Shown here: piece after piece, positions 18,938 through 27,437 of the stretch
Position numbering within the stretch: the stretch's first letter is position 1
How the letters are laid out: each line of letters starts with the position of its first letter
Source of the DNA: Streptomyces pristinaespiralis
GTDB taxonomy: Bacteria; Actinomycetota; Actinomycetes; Streptomycetales; Streptomycetaceae
DNA: 64,000 nt
Assembly (NCBI RefSeq): GCF_001278075.1
Contig: NZ_CP011340.1
Span: forward strand, 6,507,501 to 6,571,500
Direction: 5' to 3'
Program-made: the position numbers and the translations under genes
The notes under the pieces: generated by a model
The model's input: the letters and a program-made list of their open reading frames with translations, nothing else
What the model was told of the DNA's origin: nothing
Database searches by the model: none

Positions 18938-19300
18938 ATGCCGTTCATGGCAGAAAACAAGGTTGAAGAGACGGCGTCGCCGGCCGCCGACGCCCGCGCG
19001 GAGCGCAAGGCCTCGAAGCTCGCCAAGCAGATCAAGGCGTTCGCCGGCGCGCACGGCGGCGCCGAGGGCCAGCTCGCCTACATCGGCCAGATGGGCACCC
19101 GCATCGTGCTCGTCGGCGAGGACGGCGGCTGGGGAGACCTCGTGGCACCGAGCCACGCCGTCGCCGTCAGCGCCGCGGAGAAGGCCGGGATCACGGTGCA
19201 CGAGTCCTTCGACGGCGACTTCGCCGCGAAGGTCCGCACCGGCCCGTACGAGTGGAGCCGCATGGCAGGCATCCAGGTCGGCGGCCCTTCCAACGCCTGA
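18938..19300 (+). CDS. Conserved hypothetical protein
   Basis: A 120-residue soluble protein (111 if translation starts at ATG 18947). The first 30 residues are charged and Ala-rich (KVEETASPAADARAERKASK), followed by a compact domain with GQLAYIGQMGTRIVLVGEDGGWGDLV and GITVHESFDGDFAAKVRTGPYEW. I do not recognise the family. It sits alone between ctaB and an amidohydrolase on the same strand. Codon use is typical of the region, so it is a real gene. Confidence 0.7.
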   Translation: MPFMAENKVEETASPAADARAERKASKLAKQIKAFAGAHGGAEGQLAYIGQMGTRIVLVGEDGGWGDLVAPSHAVAVSAAEKAGITVHESFDGDFAAKVRTGPYEWSRMAGIQVGGPSNA

Positions 19301-19366
19301 CCAACACCTCACGCGGGGCTCACCCGTTAGGACTGTGGAAGCACGGTCCTAGACAGGGAGCTCCCG

Positions 19367-20455
19367 ATGATCGACGCCGCGTCCTCTGTGCGTCTGGTCG
19401 ACCAGTACTGCCACGGGGTGCTCCGCACGGAACTGGGCCTCGGCACCTTCGAGACGTACCTGGGCCCCGCCGCCGGGGCCCCGCCGGCCTCCGGCACCAC
19501 GTTCTTCGACACCCAGACCGGGTTCGCGGTCCGGCGCTGGTGCCCGCCGCTCCTGGGGCTCGAACCGCACTGCCCGCCCGCCCACTACCTGGCCCGCCGC
19601 CGCGAGCTCGGAGTGGTCGAGGCGGGCAGACGCCTTCTGCGGGGCACCGGGATCGCCACCTACCTCGTGGACACCGGCCTGCCGGGGGACCTCGCGGGCC
19701 CGGCGGAGCTGGCGGCGGCCGGAGCGGCCCAGGCGCGCGAGATCGTCCGGCTCGAACTGCTCGCGGAGCAGGTCGCGGACACCTCGGGCACCGTCGAGTC
19801 CTTCCTGGCGAACCTCGCGGAAGCGGTGCACGGGGCGGCCGGCACCGCCGTCGCCTTCACCACCGTCGCCGCCGGACGGCTGGCGGACCCGGCGGAGCCG
19901 CCGGGGCCCGGCGAGGTGCGCGGAGCGGCCGGCCGCTGGCTCGCCGGCCGCCGGGTGGGCGACCCGCTCACCGATCCGGTCCTGCTGAGGCACCTGCTGT
20001 GGGCCGCCCTCGCCACCGGCCTGCCGCTGCAGCTGCACATCGGCGTACGGGACCCGATGCCGCTCGCGGGGTTCGCCGCGGCGACCGCCGGCCTCGGCAC
20101 GGACCTGGTCCTGCTGCACGGCTACCCGCACCACCGCACCGCCGCCCACCTCGCCGGCGCCTACCCGCACGTCTACGCCGACCTCGGCCCCGCCCTCGCG
20201 CAGACCGGGGCGAGGGCGGCGGCGGTCCTCGCGGAGATCCTCGAACTCGCCCCCTTCGGCAAGCTCCTGTTCTCCAGCGGCGCGCGGGGCCTGCCGGAGC
20301 TGCACGTCGTCGGGGCGCACTCCTTCCGCGACGCCCTCGGCCGCGTGCTCGGCGGCTGGGTCACGGACGGCGCGTGGTCGCGGCGCGACGCGGAGCGCGT
20401 GGCGACGATGCTGGCGGCGGGCAACGCGGGGCGGGTCTACGGCCTGGCCGGGTGA
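19367..20455 (+). CDS. Amidohydrolase-family (TIM-barrel) protein
   Basis: A 362-residue protein of the amidohydrolase-2 type. The N-terminal IDAASSVRLVDQYCHG fits the start of the barrel, LQLHIGVRDPMP and LVLLHGYPHHR fit metal-binding strands 5 and 6, and PHVYADLGPAL with FGKLLFSSGA the later strands. These enzymes are usually metal-dependent hydrolases or decarboxylases; the substrate is not evident. ATG 19367 is preceded by AGGGAG. It is followed by a long non-coding stretch. Confidence 0.75.
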   Translation: MIDAASSVRLVDQYCHGVLRTELGLGTFETYLGPAAGAPPASGTTFFDTQTGFAVRRWCPPLLGLEPHCPPAHYLARRRELGVVEAGRRLLRGTGIATYLVDTGLPGDLAGPAELAAAGAAQAREIVRLELLAEQVADTSGTVESFLANLAEAVHGAAGTAVAFTTVAAGRLADPAEPPGPGEVRGAAGRWLAGRRVGDPLTDPVLLRHLLWAALATGLPLQLHIGVRDPMPLAGFAAATAGLGTDLVLLHGYPHHRTAAHLAGAYPHVYADLGPALAQTGARAAAVLAEILELAPFGKLLFSSGARGLPELHVVGAHSFRDALGRVLGGWVTDGAWSRRDAERVATMLAAGNAGRVYGLAG

Positions 20456-21044
20456 GCCTCCGCCCGCGTCCCCGCCGCGCCGTCCCGCCGGATGGGCTGC
20501 GCGGCGCCGCTGCGATCGGCTCCGCCGGGCGCGGGTACTGCGCTCGGCGCGGTGTTCCGGGCCCCCCGGAGCCGGCACCGCGTTTCGTGCGGCGCGTGCG
20601 GTGTTCGGTGCCCGGACCTGGCATTGCGGTGCGGCCGCTTCTTGGGGCGCTGCCGGGACCGCGACTGCGCTCCGGGCGGTCCATCGGGGCTCCGCCCCGC
20701 CGGGCCCCCGCTCCGCGCGGTGTCACGAGGGCCGTCTGCGGCCCCGCGCCTCGGAGCGGCGGCGGGGCTGTGCCACCGCCGGGGGCGGGAGTGCGCGCGG
20801 CGGCATTCCCGGCCCGTCCGGAGATCGAGGACACCACGCGAAGCGCGGTATGCCGCCCGCAGGGCGGTAGGCGGCCCGGGCGGGGCCTTGCGGTACGCCG
20901 CCCGCAGGGGACGGTAGGTGGGTGTCCGGGGGGGCCTCGCGGTACGCCGCCGCAGGCTGCGCAGGGTCCGGCCGGAGCCCGGTTCGGGGCCCGGCCGCCA
21001 GGCCGTAGGGGAGGGCAGGGGCACACACCCCCGCGGGCGGGACG
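20456..21044. other. 589-base apparently non-coding, repeat-rich interval
   Basis: Open frames here have low complexity (Pro/Arg/Gly/Ala only), lack ribosome sites and show no coding-type codon bias, so I call no gene. The segment has strong local strand asymmetry and degenerate direct repeats near its right end. No hairpin with a T-run was seen. It lies between the convergent amidohydrolase and ctaA genes. Confidence 0.6.
20845..20956. repeat. Three degenerate direct repeats
   Basis: Copies beginning GCGGTAYGCCGCCCGCAGGG occur at about 20845, 20890 and 20939 (the third is shortened), spaced 45-49 bases. The first two continue into CGGTAGG. They resemble decayed tandem duplications. Confidence 0.6.
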
Positions 21045-22037
21045 TCAGGCCGAGGCGAGGGCGTCCGCGTCCTGCGGCGCCGCGGCCGGTGCCGGCAGGG
21101 CTTCACGCTCCCGCAGGCTCAGCGCCAGCCTCAGCACCGCGATCCACATCAGGGAGGAACCGAGCATGTGCGCGCCGACCAGCAGCTCCGGCACCCCGGT
21201 GAAGTACTGGACGTAGCCGAGCACGCCCTGCAGCAGCACCACGAGCAGCAGGTCACGCGCGCGGGCGCGGGTGTCGTCCGGGGCGTCGACCACGCGCAGG
21301 ACGAGCCACATCGCCACCGCCAGCGCACACACCACCCACGCGGCGATCGCGTGGACGTGCGCGGCGGCGGACCAGTCCCACGGCATGCGCGGGACGTCAC
21401 TGCTGTCGCCCGCGTGCTTGCCGGAGCCCGTCACCGTCGTGCCGAGGGTGATGAGCACCGCGGAGACCCCGACGATCGCCCAGGACAGCCTGCGGACCGG
21501 CCGCGGGACCCGCGGACGCGGCGCGCCGTCGCCTTCGTGGGTGCGCACCCAGGTGACGGTCGCGACCGTGAGCAGAGCGTTGGCCAGCAGGAAGTGGCCG
21601 GCCACCGACCACGGGTTGAGGCCCGCCCACACCGTGATGCCGCCGATGACGGCGTTGCCCATCACGATCCAGAACTGCACCCAGGCCAGCCTGGTCAGCC
21701 CGCGCCGCCGCGGCTTCACGGCACGCACCGCGACGATCGCCCAGCCGACGGCCGCCGACAGGACGTACGTCAGCATCCGGTTGCCGAACTCGATCGCGCC
21801 GTGGAGGCCCTGCTCGGGTGTGGCGAAGAGACTGTCGTCCGTGCACTTGGGCCAGGTGTCGCAGCCGAGGCCGGAGCCGGTGAGCCGGACGGCACCACCC
21901 GTGACGACGATGACGATGGTCATCACGACGGCTGAGAGCGCGGCGCGCCGCAGGATTTTGGGCGACGGTGTCCAGCGCTGGGCGATATAGGCGAGGGGGG
22001 TCTGCACGGCCACTATCGTAAGCGGGCCCTTGTGCAC
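21045..22037 (-). CDS. ctaA: Heme A synthase
   Basis: Oxidises heme O to heme A for cytochrome aa3 oxidase. The 330-residue membrane protein has eight helices and the CtaA signature VTGGAVRLTGSGLGCDTWPKC (segment about residues 45-66), with a Cys pair, plus heme-ligand histidines in GLHGAIEFGNR, SVAGHFLLAN, HVHAIAAW and VGAHMLGSSL. The start is uncertain: GTG 22037 lacks a clear ribosome site, and GTG 22013 or 22007 would trim 8-10 residues. It starts 4 bases after the upstream gene's stop, implying co-transcription. Confidence 0.93.
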   Translation of the reverse strand: MHKGPLTIVAVQTPLAYIAQRWTPSPKILRRAALSAVVMTIVIVVTGGAVRLTGSGLGCDTWPKCTDDSLFATPEQGLHGAIEFGNRMLTYVLSAAVGWAIVAVRAVKPRRRGLTRLAWVQFWIVMGNAVIGGITVWAGLNPWSVAGHFLLANALLTVATVTWVRTHEGDGAPRPRVPRPVRRLSWAIVGVSAVLITLGTTVTGSGKHAGDSSDVPRMPWDWSAAAHVHAIAAWVVCALAVAMWLVLRVVDAPDDTRARARDLLLVVLLQGVLGYVQYFTGVPELLVGAHMLGSSLMWIAVLRLALSLREREALPAPAAAPQDADALASA

Positions 22038-22041
22038 GGTT

Positions 22042-23208
22042 TCACGAGGGGTCCGCGGAGGGCACGGGGGAGGGGGACGGCGGGGGCGCCGACGCCTTGG
22101 TGGCCGCCGGCGCGGACGTCGTCCGGAAGCGGGAGCCGTCGAGGTGGCCCTCCTCGTCCCACCACAGCGCGAAACGCCACGGCGTGGGCTCCGGCGGCAC
22201 GTCGGACGAGTGGAGGAAGGCGTCCGTCAGTTCCGCGGCCACCGCCTCCGCCGTGCAGTCGGTGACCGCGTCCATGCCGCGCCAGGGGTGCGTCAGCGGC
22301 TCCCAGGAACCGTCCGCCTGCCGTACGTCGAACCGCCACACGGCCCGCCAGGAGTGGGCGCGCAGGATCCGGTCCACCTCGGCGCGCTCCAGCCCGAGCC
22401 CCTCCGCGACCGCTTCCGGCGCCACGCCGTCGATCCGCGCGGACAGGACCGCGAGCGGCAGCCGGCGCCGCGGCAGCAGCCCGCGTTTGTGGAGCTGGGT
22501 GAGGCCGCCCTCGAAAGGACAGCGGCGCAGGCGGCGTTCGAGCTGGTCGCCGAGGTGCTCGAGCATCGCGGCGTGGGCGCGCTCCGCCGGGTCGGGCCGC
22601 TGCCAGAGCGCGTGGAACTCCCGTTCGGCGCGTACGGCCCATTCAGCCGCGTCCACCGGCCTGCCGAGTTCCTCCAGGCGGTCGCCGAGGAAGACGTGGG
22701 CCTGGGCGAGGCCTTCGCGGTTGACCGGGTCGGACGGGTCGAGCCGCTCCCACACCGCGATCGCCCGGTGGGTGGCCTCCACCGCGGCGAGCCCGGCCAG
22801 GCGGTCCTGGCCGCACGGCTGTTCGCCGTGCGGCCGGAAGGAGTAGCGGGGCAGGCCCAGCTCGTCGCTGAGCGGCTCTGCGAGGTACACGGACTGGCTG
22901 ATCAGCGCCCGCGCGTACCAGCGGGCGTGCTCGTCGTCGTGCCGGGCGGGCTCCGCGCAGTGCCGGACGGCCTTCTCGACGGCGCTCAGCGCGTCGGCGC
23001 GCCGGCCGGTGTCGAAGTGGTGCCGGGCCAGGTCGCCGTACCGCAGGCTCAGCCGTGCGGAGAGGGCGAGGTCGTTCTCGGCGTGCGGGGTGAGGGCGGA
23101 GATCACATCACTGAGCATCCGCATCCGCGTCCCGGACGAGGACGCGGGCCTTCCGGTCCTGACCCTCGCCCACTCCGCGTCCAGCCGCAGCGCGGCAGCT
23201 CGCTCCAT
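22042..23208 (-). CDS. Conserved protein of unknown function, helical repeat-like
   Basis: A 388-residue soluble protein. ATG 23208 follows a good GGAGG site. The first 250 residues are alpha-helical and TPR-like (ARLSLRYGDLARHHFDTGRRADALSAVEKAV in part, HAMLEHLGDQLERRLRRC), and the C-terminal part has a degenerate HTH-like stretch (VAPEAVAEGLGLERAEVDRIL) followed by WRAVWRFDVRQADGSWEPL. It ends in a Pro/Ser/Ala tail. I do not recognise a named family. It lies between an ABC exporter and ctaA on one strand. Confidence 0.65.
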   Translation of the reverse strand: MERAAALRLDAEWARVRTGRPASSSGTRMRMLSDVISALTPHAENDLALSARLSLRYGDLARHHFDTGRRADALSAVEKAVRHCAEPARHDDEHARWYARALISQSVYLAEPLSDELGLPRYSFRPHGEQPCGQDRLAGLAAVEATHRAIAVWERLDPSDPVNREGLAQAHVFLGDRLEELGRPVDAAEWAVRAEREFHALWQRPDPAERAHAAMLEHLGDQLERRLRRCPFEGGLTQLHKRGLLPRRRLPLAVLSARIDGVAPEAVAEGLGLERAEVDRILRAHSWRAVWRFDVRQADGSWEPLTHPWRGMDAVTDCTAEAVAAELTDAFLHSSDVPPEPTPWRFALWWDEEGHLDGSRFRTTSAPAATKASAPPPSPSPVPSADPS

Positions 23209-23266
23209 CCAGGCCTCCCACCGTGCGCTCCGTGCGGGTCTCGGCAGGGTCGTCCCGGCGCGCGTG

Positions 23267-24034
23267 TCACTCCCAGCGGAAGGTCCGGGCGGCCGCGCCC
23301 AGTCCGAGCACCGCCCAGAGGGCGAGGATGCCCAGATTGCCCCACGGCATGCCCGCGCCGTGCCCGAGGACGTCACGCAGTCCGTCGGAGAGCGCGGAGA
23401 TGGGCAGCAGCCCCAGCACCGAGGCGACGCCGTCGGGGAACCTGTCCAGCGGCACGATCACACCGCCGCCGACGAGCAGCAGCAGGAAGACGAGGTTGGC
23501 CGCCGCGAGGGTGACCTCGGCCTTGAGCGTGCCGGCCATGAGCAGGCCGAGGCCGGAGAAGGCGGCGGTGCCGAGGACGAGCAGCAGCAGCACGGCGAGC
23601 GGACCGCCCTGCGGCGACCAGCCGAGAGCGAACGCGATGACCGTCAGCAGGACGACCTGGAGGATCTCGGTGACCAGGACGGAGAGCGTCTTGGCGGTCA
23701 TCAGGGCCCAGCGGGGGATCGGAGAGGCACCGAGCCGCTTGAGCACCCCGTAGCGGCGCTCGAACCCGGTGGCGATGGCCTGTCCGGTGAAGGCGGTGGA
23801 CATCACGGCCAGCGCGAGGACACCGGGGGCGAGGAAGTCGACCGCCCGTCCCTCTCCCGTGTCGACGATGTCGACGGTGGAGAACAGCACGAGCAGCAGC
23901 GAGGGGATGATGACGGTGAGCAGCAGCTGTTCACCGTTGCGCAGCAGCATCTTCGTCTCGAACGCGGCCTGCGAGAGGATCATGCGGCCCAGCGGTGCGG
24001 CGCCCGGCGCCGGTGTGTACGTGCCGGCGCTCAT
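23267..24034 (-). CDS. ABC-2 type transporter permease
   Basis: A 255-residue membrane protein with about six helices. FETKMLLRNGEQLLLTVIIPSLLLVLF-type entry and AVMSTAFTGQAIATGFERRYGVLKRLGASP are typical of ABC-2 permeases of drug exporters. Its ATG overlaps the ATPase stop by four bases, so the two form one exporter. No substrate can be assigned. The 58-base gap to the next gene suggests the downstream 388-residue protein may be co-transcribed. Confidence 0.87.
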   Translation of the reverse strand: MSAGTYTPAPGAAPLGRMILSQAAFETKMLLRNGEQLLLTVIIPSLLLVLFSTVDIVDTGEGRAVDFLAPGVLALAVMSTAFTGQAIATGFERRYGVLKRLGASPIPRWALMTAKTLSVLVTEILQVVLLTVIAFALGWSPQGGPLAVLLLLVLGTAAFSGLGLLMAGTLKAEVTLAAANLVFLLLLVGGGVIVPLDRFPDGVASVLGLLPISALSDGLRDVLGHGAGMPWGNLGILALWAVLGLGAAARTFRWE

Positions 24035-24957
24035 CCGCGCAGCTCCTTGCCCGTCAGCTCGAGGAAGACGTCCTCGAGGGTGTGTCGCTCCACCGAGATG
24101 CCGTGCGGCAGTACGCCGTGCTGGGCGCACCAGGAGGTGACCGTCGCCAGGAGCTGCGGGTCGACGTCGCCGGTGATCCGGTACTCGCCCGGTGTGAGTT
24201 CCGCCGCCGCCGAACCGTCGGGGAGCGCCTTCAGCAGCGAGCCGACGTCGAGGCCGGGGCGTCCGGTGAAGCGCAGGGTGTTCTCCGCGCCGCCGCGGCA
24301 CAGCTCCTCCGCGCTGCCCTGGGCGACCACCCGGCCGGCGTCGATGATCGCGATGTGGTCGGCGAGCTCCTCGGCCTCGTCCATGAAGTGGGTGGTCAGC
24401 ACGGTGGTGACACCGTCCGCGCGCAGTTCGCGGACGAGTTCCCAGGTGGCGCGGCGAGCCTGCGGGTCGAGGCCCGCGGTGGGCTCGTCGAGGAAGACCA
24501 GCTCGGGGCGGCCGACGACGGCCATGGCCAGCGCGAGGCGCTGCTGCTGGCCCCCGGAGAGCCGCCGGTACGTCGTGCGCCCGCAGCTGCCGAGGCCGAG
24601 GCGTTCGATCAGGGCGTCGACGTCCAGGGGGCGGGCGTGCAGGGAGGCCATGTGGCGGAGCATCTCGTCGGCGCGGGCGCCGGAGTAGACACCGCCCGAC
24701 TGGAGCATCACGCCGATACGGGGGCGCAGTCGCGCGGCGTCGGCGACCGGGTCGAGGCCGAGGACCCGCACGGTGCCGGCGTCGGCACGGCGGTAGCCCT
24801 CGCAGGTCTCGATCGTGGTGGTCTTGCCGGCCCCGTTGGGCCCGAGGACGGCGGTCACCGAACCCGGTGCGACATCGAGGTCGAGGCCGTCCACGGCGGC
24901 CTTGGGTCCGTACCGCTTGACCAGGCCCCGGATCCGGACGGCAGGCTCGCTCAGCAT
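24031..24957 (-). CDS. ABC transporter ATP-binding protein
   Basis: A 308-residue ATPase: Walker A GPNGAGKTTT, signature LSGGQQQRLALAMA, Walker B LVFLDEPTAGLD and switch region VLTTHFMDEAEEL. The C-terminal extension fits drug-export ATPases of the DrrA/NodI type. ATG 24957 is chosen because MLSEPAVRIRGLVKRYG is the normal N-terminus. It is divergent from sufR, and the shared control region holds an iron-box-like palindrome; whether that controls this exporter or the suf operon is open. Confidence 0.9.
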   Translation of the reverse strand: MLSEPAVRIRGLVKRYGPKAAVDGLDLDVAPGSVTAVLGPNGAGKTTTIETCEGYRRADAGTVRVLGLDPVADAARLRPRIGVMLQSGGVYSGARADEMLRHMASLHARPLDVDALIERLGLGSCGRTTYRRLSGGQQQRLALAMAVVGRPELVFLDEPTAGLDPQARRATWELVRELRADGVTTVLTTHFMDEAEELADHIAIIDAGRVVAQGSAEELCRGGAENTLRFTGRPGLDVGSLLKALPDGSAAAELTPGEYRITGDVDPQLLATVTSWCAQHGVLPHGISVERHTLEDVFLELTGKELRG

Positions 24958-25087
24958 GCCGGGAAGTCTAGGCGGGCGCCTGCGGTGACCGGGCCGCGGG
25001 TCCGGGTCGCCCGCCCGGACGGGGTGTGCGGCCCCAGGGGGCCTCACCAGGGGTTCAGCCCTCCGGCTGATCATTTCCGCAGGTCAG

Positions 25088-25103
25088 CTTAGGTATACCT
25101 AAG
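25088..25103. promoter_or_regulatory. Iron-box-like palindrome upstream of suf
   Basis: CTTAGGTATACCTAAG is a perfect 16-base palindrome. Its TTAGGT/ACCTAA halves resemble DtxR/IdeR/DmdR iron boxes (consensus TWAGGTWAGSCTWACCTWA); by hand the best 19-base register matches about 15 positions, but the half-site spacing is shorter than canonical. It lies 72 bases before the sufR start. Confidence 0.5.
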
Positions 25104-25138
25104 TGATGTACGGCACCGGGCGGTGATCGGGACGCCGC

Positions 25139-25167
25139 TTGTCACTCTCTGAGGAATTACGCAACAA
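25139..25167 (+). promoter_or_regulatory. Candidate sufR/suf promoter
   Basis: TTGTCA, 17 bases, then CAACAA as a weak -10. A start site 7-8 bases downstream would coincide with the sufR GTG at 25175, implying a leaderless transcript. Inferred from spacing only. Confidence 0.4.
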
Positions 25168-25175
25168 TGGCGTTG
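25162..25175. promoter_or_regulatory. Candidate SufR operator
   Basis: CAAC-N6-GTTG, overlapping the proposed -10 and ending at the first base of the sufR GTG. As I recall, this is the inverted repeat reported for a streptomycete SufR; the match is exact. Binding here would give autorepression of the operon. Confidence 0.65.
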
Positions 25176-25957
25176 TGAAAAACCTCGGCGAGGCTCCCCA
25201 GGAGGAACTCGCGACCGGTGAGCGCTCGACGCGCAACCGTGTCGCGCGCTCCATCCTGGACCACGGCCCGTCCACGGTGGCCGACCTCGCGGGGCGACTG
25301 GGGCTGACCCAGGCGGCCGTCCGCCGGCACCTCGACTCGCTCGTCTCCGAGAACGTCGTGGAGGCTCGCGAGCAGCGTGTCTACGGCGCCCGCACCCGCG
25401 GCAGGCCCGCCAAGGTGTTCGCCCTGACCGACTGCGGCAGGGACGCCTTCGACCAGTCGTACGACACGCTGGCCGTCGACGCCCTGAGGTGGATCGAGGA
25501 GAACGCCGGGGGAGAGGCGGCAGTCGCCGCATTCGCCCGGGACCGCATCGAGGCGCAGGCCGTGGCCTACGCCGCGGCCGTCGAGGCCGCGGCGCCCGAG
25601 GAGCGTACGGAAGCGCTGGCGAAGGCCCTGAGCGCCGACGGGTACGCTGCTACGGCCCGCAGCGCGCCGGTCGGTGAGCAGCTCTGCCAGCACCACTGCC
25701 CGGTCGCCCACGCGGCCGAGAAGTACCCGCAACTGTGCGAGGCGGAGACCGAGGTCTTCTCGCGGCTCCTCGGGACACACGTGCAGCGGCTCGCCACCAT
25801 CGCCCACGGCGACGGCGTCTGCACCACGTTCATCCCGCGCGGCGCGCCCCAGGGCGGCACCTCGCCGCCACCGGGCGACCCGCCTCGGGACAGCACCACA
25901 CAGACCCGCACCACACCATCAGCTTCTGCAAGCACGGCCGGGAGGAACCCCGCATGA
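25175..25957 (+). CDS. sufR: SufR-type iron-sulfur-sensing repressor
   Basis: A 260-residue DeoR/ArsR-like winged-helix protein heading the SUF operon. The HTH is [22 protein letters not shown] (split about residues 35-57). Four cysteines in the C-terminal half, Cys171, Cys175, Cys188 and Cys216, can ligate the [4Fe-4S] cluster known for SufR. GTG 25175 is preferred over TTG 25139 because of the homologous N-terminus and the operator position. The last 40 residues are a Pro/Ser/Thr-rich tail. It overlaps sufB by four bases. Confidence 0.88.
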   Translation: MKNLGEAPQEELATGERSTRNRVARSILDHGPSTVADLAGRLGLTQAAVRRHLDSLVSENVVEAREQRVYGARTRGRPAKVFALTDCGRDAFDQSYDTLAVDALRWIEENAGGEAAVAAFARDRIEAQAVAYAAAVEAAAPEERTEALAKALSADGYAATARSAPVGEQLCQHHCPVAHAAEKYPQLCEAETEVFSRLLGTHVQRLATIAHGDGVCTTFIPRGAPQGGTSPPPGDPPRDSTTQTRTTPSASASTAGRNPA

Positions 25958-27375
25958 CTCTCCCCACGGAGACTGCCCACCCCGAACTCGAGGGCCTGGG
26001 TAAGTACGAATTCGGCTGGGCCGACTCCGACGCGGCGGGTGCCGCGGCCAAGCGCGGTCTCTCCGAGGACGTCGTCCGCGACATCTCCGCGAAGAAGAAC
26101 GAGCCGGAGTGGATGCTGAAGCTGCGGCTGAAGGGTCTGCGCCTCTTCGACAAGAAGCCCATGCCCAGCTGGGGCTCCGACCTCTCCGGCATCGACTTCG
26201 ACAACATCAAGTACTTCGTGCGCTCCACCGAGGCCCAGGCCGCCTCGTGGGAGGAGCTGCCCGAGGACATCAAGAACACCTACGACAAGCTCGGCATCCC
26301 GGAGGCGGAGAAGCAGCGCCTGGTCGCCGGTGTCGCCGCGCAGTACGAGTCCGAGGTCGTCTACCACCAGATCCGTGAGGACCTGGAGGAGCAGGGCGTC
26401 ATCTTCCTCGACACGGACACCGCGCTGAAGGAGCACCCGGAGCTCTTCCAGGAGTACTTCGGCACCGTCATCCCGGTCGGCGACAACAAGTTCGCGTCGC
26501 TGAACACGGCCGTGTGGTCCGGCGGGTCGTTCATCTACGTCCCCAAGGGCGTCCACGTGGACATCCCGCTGCAGGCCTACTTCCGTATCAACACGGAGAA
26601 CATGGGCCAGTTCGAGCGGACGCTGATCATCGTCGACGAGGACGCCTACGTCCACTACGTCGAGGGCTGCACCGCCCCGATCTACTCCTCGGACTCGCTG
26701 CACAGCGCCGTGGTCGAGATCATCGTCAAGAAGGGCGGCCGCTGCCGCTACACGACCATCCAGAACTGGTCGAACAACGTCTACAACCTGGTCACCAAGC
26801 GCGCCGTGGCGTACGAGGGCGCGACCATGGAGTGGGTCGACGGCAACATCGGCTCCAAGGTGACCATGAAGTACCCGGCCGTCTACCTGATGGGCGAGCA
26901 CGCCAAGGGCGAGACCCTGTCCATCGCCTTCGCGGGCGAGGGCCAGCACCAGGACGCCGGCGCCAAGATGGTCCACATGGCCCCGAACACCTCGTCCAAC
27001 ATCGTCTCCAAGTCGGTGGCGCGAGGCGGCGGCCGTACGTCCTACCGCGGTCTGATCGAGATCGGCGAGGGCGCGCCCGGCGCGAAGTCCAACGTGCTCT
27101 GCGACGCGCTGCTGGTCGACACGATCTCCCGCTCGGACACCTACCCGTACGTCGACGTCCGCGAGGACGACGTCTCCATGGGTCACGAGGCGACGGTCTC
27201 CAAGGTCTCGGAGGACCAGCTCTTCTACCTGATGAGCCGGGGCATGACCGAGTTCGAGGCGATGGCGATGATCGTGCGCGGCTTCGTCGAGCCGATCGCC
27301 AAGGAACTCCCCATGGAGTACGCGCTGGAGCTCAACCGGCTGATCGAGCTGCAGATGGAGGGCTCGGTGGGCTGA
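25954..27375 (+). CDS. sufB: Fe-S cluster assembly scaffold subunit SufB
   Basis: SufB, with SufC and SufD, forms the cytoplasmic scaffold on which iron-sulfur clusters are built. The 473-residue length is standard. Conserved segments include [19 protein letters not shown] (in part), [10 protein letters not shown], the essential Cys region [11 protein letters not shown], and [25 protein letters not shown] 25954 follows GGGAGGAA and overlaps the sufR stop (ATGA). Confidence 0.97.
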   Translation: MTLPTETAHPELEGLGKYEFGWADSDAAGAAAKRGLSEDVVRDISAKKNEPEWMLKLRLKGLRLFDKKPMPSWGSDLSGIDFDNIKYFVRSTEAQAASWEELPEDIKNTYDKLGIPEAEKQRLVAGVAAQYESEVVYHQIREDLEEQGVIFLDTDTALKEHPELFQEYFGTVIPVGDNKFASLNTAVWSGGSFIYVPKGVHVDIPLQAYFRINTENMGQFERTLIIVDEDAYVHYVEGCTAPIYSSDSLHSAVVEIIVKKGGRCRYTTIQNWSNNVYNLVTKRAVAYEGATMEWVDGNIGSKVTMKYPAVYLMGEHAKGETLSIAFAGEGQHQDAGAKMVHMAPNTSSNIVSKSVARGGGRTSYRGLIEIGEGAPGAKSNVLCDALLVDTISRSDTYPYVDVREDDVSMGHEATVSKVSEDQLFYLMSRGMTEFEAMAMIVRGFVEPIAKELPMEYALELNRLIELQMEGSVG

Positions 27376-27437
27376 CGCCTTCCGGGACCCCGAGCAGCGA
27401 CAGACTTCTGACGTAGGAAGAGAGCAAGACGACAGCC

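Noticed and set aside
19327..19355. TTAGGA-N17-TAGACA promoter-like pair before the amidohydrolase
   Set aside because: The implied start site would fall at or after the ribosome-binding site, so it cannot serve the ATG at 19367 with that site.
20361..21026. Minus-strand open frame in the gap before ctaA
   Set aside because: Low-complexity Pro/Arg/Gly/Ala sequence, no ribosome site, overlaps the amidohydrolase end.
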